A stretch of DNA of 8,266 bases, taken from the NCBI GenBank assembly GCA_946621895.1, contig CAMOOZ010000165.1, forward strand, positions 1 through 8,266. Direction: 5' to 3'. The notes under the pieces are model-generated. The model made no database searches. It was not told the DNA's origin and was given only the letters and a program-made list of their open reading frames with translations. Shown piece by piece: positions 1 through 4,534 of the stretch. Positions within the stretch are counted from its first letter, which is position 1. Every line of letters starts with the position of its first letter. The position numbers and the translations under genes are program-made. This stretch comes from an uncultured Lachnospiraceae bacterium. Lineage in GTDB: Bacteria; Bacillota_A; Clostridia; Lachnospirales; Lachnospiraceae.

Positions 1-52
1 CCAACCATGAGGATGAAGCGATGCGGAGCAGCGCGGGAATCCGAATGGTTGG
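1..52. repeat. Outer inverted repeat and imperfect direct repeat in the left intergenic region
   Basis: CCAACCAT at 1-8 is the exact reverse complement of ATGGTTGG at 45-52. The sequence between is GC-rich. A 14-base unit starting GGAGCA and ending GCGGGA occurs at 25-38 and again, with 12 of 14 bases the same, at 51-64. The left arm starts at the first base of the window, so the repeat may extend further left. No coding sequence is seen here. It may be the end of an upstream terminator or part of a dispersed intergenic repeat. Confidence 0.5.
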
Positions 53-53
53 A

Positions 54-150
54 GCATGGCGGGAGCGAAGCGTAGCCATGCGTCGCTTTTTCCATATGTG
101 GTTTGCGACCAAGTGTCATGAGGCAAAGTATGGAAAAAGCGACGCATGGC
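54..150. repeat. 22-bp perfect inverted repeat with a competing third arm
   Basis: The 22 bases at 75-96 (starting GCCATGCGTCGC, then five T) are the exact reverse complement of 129-150. They enclose a 32-base loop that holds a small TGGT/ACCA stem (99-102 with 108-111). A third copy of the GCATGGC end lies at 54-60 and can instead pair with GCCATGC at 75-81, giving a shorter hairpin followed by five T at 87-91. The two folds share the 75-81 arm, so they exclude each other. In RNA the short fold resembles an intrinsic terminator for a gene to the left of the window. The whole unit may also be a dispersed intergenic repeat of this genome. The pairing is direct observation; the roles are inference. 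Confidence 0.75.
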
Positions 151-168
151 GAGTTATGAGGTAAAAAA

Positions 169-177
169 TGCTATAAT
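169..177 (+). promoter_or_regulatory. Extended -10 promoter for the LysM gene
   Basis: The sequence reads TGCTATAAT, a perfect TATAAT box (172-177) with the TGn extension. No good -35 box lies 16-18 bases upstream. That is tolerated for extended -10 promoters of the main sigma factor. Transcription would start near 184, giving a leader of about 42 nt. The promoter sits just right of the inverted repeat, whose right arm ends at 150. Confidence 0.6.
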
Positions 178-225
178 GAGGAGAACGCCATCCATATAGG
201 AAAGAATGAAGGAGAAAATTGTATT

Positions 226-1017
226 ATGACCAACACGCAGAAAAGAATCAGACCGAAAATGAAGGCGAGCGCAGCATTTCTGATGGCTCTGCTGATGCTT
301 CTTACGCTGACTTCAACTGTTCAGGCAACGTTTAAGTATGAGCATGACCCGATGCAGAATCCGAATGCAGCAAGGGATATCATTGTGGATGAAAACGCTG
401 TCTACGGTTATTCTCCCAACCCGGATTCCCCACGCCTTGGAGCGTTTGCTTCCCATGACTGGAGCAATGCGGATATCGTTGCAAAAGCAAGGGAAGAACG
501 CATCGAGTATTTGAACAAAGATGCTGAGCTTTACAGTATAATACAGCAAATGACAAATGAGGGGAAAGACACAGAGGCCATTACCCGGGCGGTAAGCAAA
601 AGAAGAAATGAAATTCGCGTCGAATCCTACAGGGATAATCCGGAAGGGCTGATCTCAATGAAAAAAAGCAATCTGGAGGCCTATGGACATGAAGATGGCC
701 CGACGCCGGATGAGTTATACGAAAAATACGGATCCTGGGAAATCGCTTTGGAAAAGGTGCTTACCACCAATCCCGGGATGGACGCCTGCCTTGGGCTGTA
801 TGATATCTATTATCCCACTTATCGGATAAATGCCGAACAGCCGTCAGTTCAGATCCCGGAAAGCGGGGAATATGAGGTCAAAACGGGAGACAGCCTGTTT
901 CGGATTGCGGCTCAGGTTTATCGCGATGGCCGGAAATGGCGGGAGCTTTACGAGAAGAACAGGGATCGGATTAAACATCCGGCGTTGATCTACCGGGGGC
1001 AGATGCTGAGGTACTGA
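226..1017 (+). CDS. Secreted protein with C-terminal LysM domain
   Basis: A 263-residue protein, probably exported and bound to peptidoglycan. The start is supported by GAAGGAG at 208-214, 11 bases before ATG. Residues 1-13 are basic, 14-34 are hydrophobic, and a signal peptidase I site is likely after VQA (34). Residues about 217-263 form a LysM domain (YEVKTGDSLFRIA, later KWRELYEKN and IYRGQML), the usual GlcNAc-polymer binding fold. It ends right at the protein terminus. Between them, residues about 60-200 look like one folded domain rich in charged helix, with RLGAFASHDW (70-79), RNEIRVESY (127-135), GPTPDELYEKYGSWE (158-172) and MDACLGLYD (185-193). I cannot name this domain or see a catalytic motif of a known hydrolase, so no enzymatic role is claimed. 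The gene has its own promoter and terminator and looks less GC-rich than the genes to its right. Confidence 0.85.
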   Translation: MTNTQKRIRPKMKASAAFLMALLMLLTLTSTVQATFKYEHDPMQNPNAARDIIVDENAVYGYSPNPDSPRLGAFASHDWSNADIVAKAREERIEYLNKDAELYSIIQQMTNEGKDTEAITRAVSKRRNEIRVESYRDNPEGLISMKKSNLEAYGHEDGPTPDELYEKYGSWEIALEKVLTTNPGMDACLGLYDIYYPTYRINAEQPSVQIPESGEYEVKTGDSLFRIAAQVYRDGRKWRELYEKNRDRIKHPALIYRGQMLRY

Positions 1018-1041
1018 GCGAACAGCCATTTCCTGAAAAAA

Positions 1042-1093
1042 GTGGGTTTTTAAGACCGTTTTAAGACCTTTGCAGCCTGCTGCAATAACCCGC
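1042..1093. repeat. Tandem direct repeat and small hairpins after the LysM gene
   Basis: TTTTAAGACC occurs perfectly at 1048-1057 and 1059-1068, a period of 11 bases, about one DNA turn. It is flanked by GTGGGTT (1042-1048) and AACCCGC (1087-1093), which can pair with one G-U, and it is followed by a TGCAG/CTGCA hairpin at 1071-1084. On the minus strand the outer stem would be followed by six T (1041 to 1036), so it might be a back-up terminator for the tRNA. A protein-binding site is the other possibility. Both readings are weak. Confidence 0.35.
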
Positions 1094-1115
1094 AAAAAGC
1101 CACCTCAAAACAGCA

Positions 1116-1160
1116 AAAACCCTCGCAATTCCGTGAATTTCAAAGAATTGCGAGGGTTTT
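1116..1160. terminator. Bidirectional intrinsic terminator
   Basis: AAAACCCTCGCAATT at 1116-1130 is the exact reverse complement of 1146-1160. This gives a 15-bp stem (16 with C1131-G1145) and a loop of about 13 bases. The plus-strand copy ends in four T. The minus-strand copy ends in a TTTTT run and a further TTTT after a short gap. It therefore fits as the terminator of both the LysM gene from the left and the tRNA from the right. Confidence 0.9.
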
Positions 1161-1167
1161 CGTCATC

Positions 1168-1241
1168 TGCGTAAGACAGGATTCGAACCCACGACCTTCT
1201 GGTCCGTAGCCAGACGCTCTATCCAGCTGAGCTACTTACGC
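1168..1241 (-). tRNA. tRNA-Arg (anticodon ACG)
   Basis: Read on the minus strand, the 7-bp acceptor stem GCGTAAG (1241-1235) pairs with CTTACGC (1175-1169), with discriminator A at 1168. The D arm carries AGCTCAGCTGGAT. The anticodon stem TCTGG/CCAGA encloses the loop CTACGGA, so the anticodon is ACG (complement of 1205-1207), which reads CGN arginine codons after A34 is changed to inosine. The T arm has GGTTCGAATCC. The length is 74 nt and the 3' CCA is not encoded (the next bases read GAT), so it must be added by the CCA-adding enzyme. It has its own promoter and shares the downstream terminator. Confidence 0.96.
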
Positions 1242-1288
1242 ACAATCGGAAACCGCGGCAAAACCTCCTGCCGAAGAGTCCGACGATT

Positions 1289-1317
1289 ATTCTACTCAAA
1301 AAATTGGCACTTGTCAA
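1289..1317 (-). promoter_or_regulatory. Promoter of tRNA-Arg
   Basis: On the minus strand TTGACA (1317-1312) is followed after exactly 17 bases by TAGAAT (1294-1289), a near-consensus main sigma factor promoter. Transcription would start near 1282, leaving a leader of about 40 nt before the mature tRNA at 1241. Confidence 0.85.
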
Positions 1318-1340
1318 CGGGGATAAAAACAGGTTATTAT
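1311..1340 (+). promoter_or_regulatory. Probable promoter of the AGCS symporter gene, overlapping the tRNA promoter
   Basis: TTGTCA at 1311-1316 is followed after 18 bases by TATTAT at 1335-1340 (or after 17 by TTATTA). The near-palindrome TTGTCAA at 1311-1317 supplies the -35 box in both directions, so it overlaps the tRNA's -35 box on the other strand. Transcription would start near 1347, about 175 nt before the symporter ATG. Confidence 0.55.
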
Positions 1341-1345
1341 GAAAC

Positions 1346-1388
1346 GACAGTAAGGGAGCTGTCAGATATGAGACAAGCTCCTCTTTTT
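1346..1388 (+). terminator. Attenuator-like hairpin in the symporter leader
   Basis: GGAGCT (1355-1360) pairs with AGCTCC (1376-1381) and the stem continues as GTC/GAC around one bulged A. It is followed by TCTTTTT (1382-1388), a normal intrinsic terminator shape. GACAG at 1346-1350 can instead pair with CTGTC at 1359-1363, which would break the terminator stem. With the predicted start near 1347, most RNAs would stop at about 42 nt unless the alternative fold forms. No known riboswitch core is recognised. It could be transcription attenuation of the symporter or a tiny separate RNA. Confidence 0.5.
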
Positions 1389-1390
1389 AT

Positions 1391-1520
1391 GGCAGGCGCG
1401 GCGAAAGGAAACTTTGCCGCGAACGGCACGCCGCGCCGCCGGGCGAGCAGGGTGCGGCTGCGTCTCCCCTGCGCGATAAACAGGCGCGGAATAAACCGCA
1501 GTTGAAAGGAAAGGAGTCTC
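1391..1520 (+). other. GC-rich untranslated leader of the symporter gene
   Basis: No convincing coding sequence is seen in this 130-base stretch. It holds two further hairpins: GCGGC(g)AAAG with CTTTGCCGC (1398-1420), and GCAGGG with CCCTGC (1447-1452 with 1467-1472). It ends in the ribosome site AAAGGAG at 1510-1516, only 4 bases before the ATG. The base content is clearly more GC-rich than the AT-rich promoter to its left. Confidence 0.45.
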
Positions 1521-3017
1521 ATGGATAATCTGGTTCAGGTAATCACCGATGTCAATTCAGTTGTCAACGGCGTGGTCTGGGGGATCCCGATGCTTATCCT
1601 GATCATCGGGACGGGCGTGCTGATGACCTGCCGCACCGGCTTTTTCCAGCTAAGAAAATTCGGCCATTCCATTTCGGAGACGATCGGCGGCCTGTTCAAA
1701 AAGGAAAGCGATGTCAACGACAAGTCGGAAAAGCATTCGATCTCCCAGTTCCAGTCCCTCTGCACCGCGCTTGCGGCCACGATCGGGACGGGCAATATCG
1801 CCGGCGTTGCCGCGGCCATTGCGGCGGGGGGGCCGGGAGCCGTGTTCTGGATGTGGCTTTCCGCCTTCTTCGGGATGATGACGAATTTTTCCGAGAATGT
1901 GCTCGGGATCTTTTACCGGAGAAAGAATGCCCACGGTGAGTGGTCCGGTGGGGCGATGTATTATCTCAGGGACGGGCTGGGCAGCAAAAAGGGCTGTAAG
2001 CAGATCGGCGCGGTGCTTGCGGTGCTCTTTTCGATCTTCGCTGTGCTGGCCTCCTTTGGCATCGGGAATATGAGCCAGATCAATTCCATCGCCGCGAACA
2101 TGGATGAGGTGTTCGGCATCCCGCGGCTTGCCCCCGGGCTTATCCTGATGGTTGCGGCAGGGCTTGTGGTCGTCGGCGGGATCAAGCGGATCGCCAGCGT
2201 CACGGAAAAGCTGGTGCCCTTTATGGCGCTGACCTATGTGGTCCTGGCGCTGATCGTCTTTATCGTGAATATCTCCCAGGTGGGAGAGGTTTTCGTGTCC
2301 ATCTTCTCCTTTGCCTTTGGCTTCCGGGCGATCGGCGGGGCGGCAGTGGGCATCGCCGTGAGGGAAGCCGTGACCTGGGGCTTAAAGCGCGGGGTCTTTT
2401 CCAATGAGGCGGGGCTTGGAAGCTCCGTGATGGTGCACTCCGCCTCCAATGTGAAGGAGCCCGTGGTACAGGGCCTCTGGGGGATCTTTGAGGTCTTCGC
2501 GGACACGATCGTGGTCTGCACGCTGACGGCCTTCTCCATTCTTTCCTCCGGCATCGTGAACCTGCAGACCGGCGAGGTGCTCTCCGCGAATGAAAAGACG
2601 GCCCTTGTCTCCGAGGCCTTCGGCAAGGTCTTTAATATCGGAAACATCAATCTCGGCGGCATCTTTGTGGCGATCGCGATTTTGCTCTTCGCCTTTTCCA
2701 CGGTGCTGGGCTGGAGCTTTTACGGCACAAAGGCCTTTGAATATCTCTTCGGGACGAAGGCCACGATCATCTATAAGGTGGTTTTCGTGCTGGTCATTGT
2801 GTTCGGCGCCACGATGAGTCTGGATCTGGCCTGGGATATTTCCGACACCTTCAACGGCCTGATGGCGCTGCCCAACCTGATCGGCGTGCTGGCGCTTTCC
2901 GGAACGGTGGTGAAGATCACAAAGAATTACTGCGACAGGAAATTTAACGGAAGTGACGCGGAACCGATGCTCTCCGCGTTTCCGGATGTACAAAAAGAAC
3001 AGGAAGAGAAACTGTAA
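1521..3017 (+). CDS. Sodium:alanine/glycine symporter family protein (AGCS family)
   Basis: A 498-residue membrane protein, the usual family length, that should import a small neutral amino acid (alanine, glycine, possibly glutamine) with Na+. The family signature is complete: GTGNIAG at 89-95, GGPGAVFWMWLSAFFG at 103-118 and RGVFSNEAGLGSS at 290-302. About ten hydrophobic segments are visible, among them residues 21-36, 161-181, 203-220, 233-252, 324-345, 379-400 and 418-432. The tail (residues 466-498) is hydrophilic and charged. The start follows AAAGGAG with a short 4-base gap. Homologues are named alsT, agcS or dagA, and the substrate cannot be told from sequence, so no symbol is given. 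The gene stands alone in an apparent single-gene transcript with its own promoter and leader hairpin. Its stop lies 11 nt from the stop of the opposing diguanylate cyclase gene. Confidence 0.95.
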   Translation: MDNLVQVITDVNSVVNGVVWGIPMLILIIGTGVLMTCRTGFFQLRKFGHSISETIGGLFKKESDVNDKSEKHSISQFQSLCTALAATIGTGNIAGVAAAIAAGGPGAVFWMWLSAFFGMMTNFSENVLGIFYRRKNAHGEWSGGAMYYLRDGLGSKKGCKQIGAVLAVLFSIFAVLASFGIGNMSQINSIAANMDEVFGIPRLAPGLILMVAAGLVVVGGIKRIASVTEKLVPFMALTYVVLALIVFIVNISQVGEVFVSIFSFAFGFRAIGGAAVGIAVREAVTWGLKRGVFSNEAGLGSSVMVHSASNVKEPVVQGLWGIFEVFADTIVVCTLTAFSILSSGIVNLQTGEVLSANEKTALVSEAFGKVFNIGNINLGGIFVAIAILLFAFSTVLGWSFYGTKAFEYLFGTKATIIYKVVFVLVIVFGATMSLDLAWDISDTFNGLMALPNLIGVLALSGTVVKITKNYCDRKFNGSDAEPMLSAFPDVQKEQEEKL

Positions 3018-3028
3018 GAAAACTGAAG

Positions 3029-4381
3029 CTAATCCTCGGGGGAAGGACTGGAAACGATCCGGTTTCTTCCCCCTTCCTTTGCCCGGTAGAGACGGTCGTC
3101 CGCTTCCTTTAACAGCGCGCTTTCCGACAGAAAATCATACCCTTCGGTCAGTCCGAAGGACATGGTCACCTTGATCTCAAAGCTTTCATAGAGGACCACA
3201 TGCTCCTTCAGGTTTTTCATGATCTGCCTTAACGCCGTCTCGGCGTCCGCCAGTGCGCACTCCTCAAAGACCAGCAGGAATTCCTCCCCGCCGAAGCGGC
3301 AGGCATAGCCCGTGCTCCGCATCCGCTCCCGCAGGATCGCGGCCACATCCATCAGCACCTGATCCCCGGCGGCGTGGCCGTAGGTATCGTTTACCCGCTT
3401 GAAATAATCGATATCGCCGATGCAGACGCAGAAATCCAGATGGTTTTCCATGGATTCCGCATAGGTCTGATGATATTTCTTTTCCGCGAACCTCCTGTTA
3501 TAGAGGCCTGTCAGCTGATCTCTTTCGATCAGGCGTTTTAAGGACTTCTGCATATCCGATACGGACACGGACATCGCGCCCAGCTCATCGTTGCGCTTCA
3601 GCAGCTGGGGAGAGAGCTCGGTGGAGAGGTTCTCCCGTGACACCTCCCTGACAAAATCCTGAAGGCAGCGGAGCTCCTTTGTCAGATTCCCTGCATAGGA
3701 AAGACTCACCCAGAGGGAGAGGATCACGGCTGCCACCGCAATGCAGATCAGCGGGATCGCGGCCATTCCGAAATACTGATCGATCTCCTTCTGCCGCGTG
3801 GCCATGCCCAGCATGCCGGTGATCGTGCCGTCCTCCTGACGGATCGGCACATACCAGGTCAGAAAGACCTCTCCGCCGATCTCCGTGTTGGGAAAGAAGG
3901 CGCTTAGTCCCTTTCCCTCTACCTCCGAGAGGATCAGCTGATTTGCGCCGGTGCCGATCATGCGCACACCCTGCGGGTCTTTCAGCGTGGTCAGGATCCG
4001 GGTGTCCTGATAAAAGAGGGACACCTCTGCGCCGGTCAGCTCCTTTACCCGGTCAAAGGGCGCATAGTCCCCATCGATCCGCGCGTCCCCTTTATAAAAG
4101 GTCAGTCCGCCCGCCCCCTGCTTCATCGAAAGCTCCCCGGGGTAGAGCTCGTTATAGTCATCGAGAAAAAGCCCTGCCATGTTTTCCAGCTCCTCCGCGG
4201 AGACATGGTTTAAACCGTCCCGATAGGCCGCGATGCCGTATATGCTCGCCGCAAGGCTCAGGATCAGGAGCGGGAGGATCGTCACGGCGATGATCTGGCG
4301 GACCAGAGAGCCCTGTTTTCTGGCAGAGGTTTCCAATGTCTGATGATTATTCATGATGACTGTCCTTTTTTTATGACTCAT
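3029..4381 (-). CDS. Membrane-bound diguanylate cyclase (GGDEF) with extracytoplasmic sensor region
   Basis: Makes c-di-GMP from two GTP. Numbered from the ATG at 4381 (450 residues): a basic cytoplasmic start, a membrane segment about 27-52, an outside sensor region about 53-205 that resembles a single Cache domain, a second membrane segment about 206-228, a HAMP-like linker with RNDELGAMS (263-271), and a GGDEF domain about 286-441. Active-site features are intact: DQLTGLYNRR (288-297), GDIDYFKRVNDTYGH (322-336) and GGEEF (364-368; bases 3278-3292). The RxxD inhibition site normally five residues before GGEEF reads RSTG (355-358), so its Asp is missing. Three starts are possible. TTG at 4408 has no ribosome site. 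ATG 4381 has AAGGA four bases upstream. ATG 4354 has AAAGGA eight bases upstream and is an equal alternative. No clear promoter is seen on this strand. Its ligand is unknown. Confidence 0.93.
   Translation of the reverse strand: MSHKKRTVIMNNHQTLETSARKQGSLVRQIIAVTILPLLILSLAASIYGIAAYRDGLNHVSAEELENMAGLFLDDYNELYPGELSMKQGAGGLTFYKGDARIDGDYAPFDRVKELTGAEVSLFYQDTRILTTLKDPQGVRMIGTGANQLILSEVEGKGLSAFFPNTEIGGEVFLTWYVPIRQEDGTITGMLGMATRQKEIDQYFGMAAIPLICIAVAAVILSLWVSLSYAGNLTKELRCLQDFVREVSRENLSTELSPQLLKRNDELGAMSVSVSDMQKSLKRLIERDQLTGLYNRRFAEKKYHQTYAESMENHLDFCVCIGDIDYFKRVNDTYGHAAGDQVLMDVAAILRERMRSTGYACRFGGEEFLLVFEECALADAETALRQIMKNLKEHVVLYESFEIKVTMSFGLTEGYDFLSESALLKEADDRLYRAKEGGRNRIVSSPSPED
3038..3080 (+). terminator. 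Possible terminator of the symporter inside the opposing gene's 3' end
   Basis: GGGGGAAG (3038-3045) pairs with CTTCCCCC (3066-3073), with an extra AAAC/GTTT pairing inside. It is followed by the pyrimidine-rich TTCCTTT (3074-3080). It lies 21 bases after the symporter stop and inside the last codons of the cyclase gene on the other strand. The tail is not a clean T run, so termination here is only possible. Confidence 0.3.
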
Positions 4382-4417
4382 TATATCCTTCCCTACCAAC
4401 AAAAACAACTGTTATTG

Positions 4418-4446
4418 TTTACATAATAATCATACTGTGATAAAAT
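4418..4446 (+). promoter_or_regulatory. Promoter of the penicillin-binding protein gene
   Basis: TTTACA (4418-4423) and TAAAAT (4441-4446) are separated by exactly 17 bases, a good main sigma factor promoter in the AT-rich divergent region. The start point would be near 4453, giving a leader of about 80 nt. Confidence 0.65.
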
Positions 4447-4503
4447 ACTATGATTCAGTCGGCGAAGGATGTTTTCTTCGTCCGTCCCAAACGGCGTACA
4501 TGG

Positions 4504-4529
4504 CTGACGGTTTTGCTGCCGTCAGAAGG
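4504..4529 (+). promoter_or_regulatory. Hairpin touching the ribosome site of the penicillin-binding protein gene
   Basis: CTGACGG (4504-4510) and CCGTCAG (4519-4525) form a perfect 7-bp stem with an 8-base loop. The last two bases of the right arm are the first two of the ribosome site AGAAGG (4524-4529), which lies 5 bases before the ATG at 4535. A weaker CGAAG/CTTCG pairing lies upstream at 4463-4480. The stem might modulate translation; that is inference. Confidence 0.45.
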
Positions 4530-4534
4530 CGGAA

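Noticed and set aside
1341..1520. Glycine riboswitch or T-box before the symporter
   Set aside because: Amino-acid symporters often carry these, but I see no glycine aptamer pattern, T-box sequence or specifier loop, and the leader is too short.
1311..1522. Short open frames on both strands in the symporter leader (64 and 61 codons)
   Set aside because: They overlap each other, the promoters and the hairpins, lack ribosome sites, and have Arg-rich composition typical of GC-rich noncoding sequence.
2234..2993. Long minus-strand frames (155 and 203 codons) inside the symporter gene
   Set aside because: They are antisense to a complete, well-conserved transporter and have no domain or ribosome site. 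The open frames follow from the codon bias of the real gene.
4382..4457. Minus-strand promoter for the diguanylate cyclase (TATGAT at 4434-4429)
   Set aside because: The matching -35 position reads TGAATC, a poor fit, and the region is so AT-rich that -10-like boxes are expected by chance.
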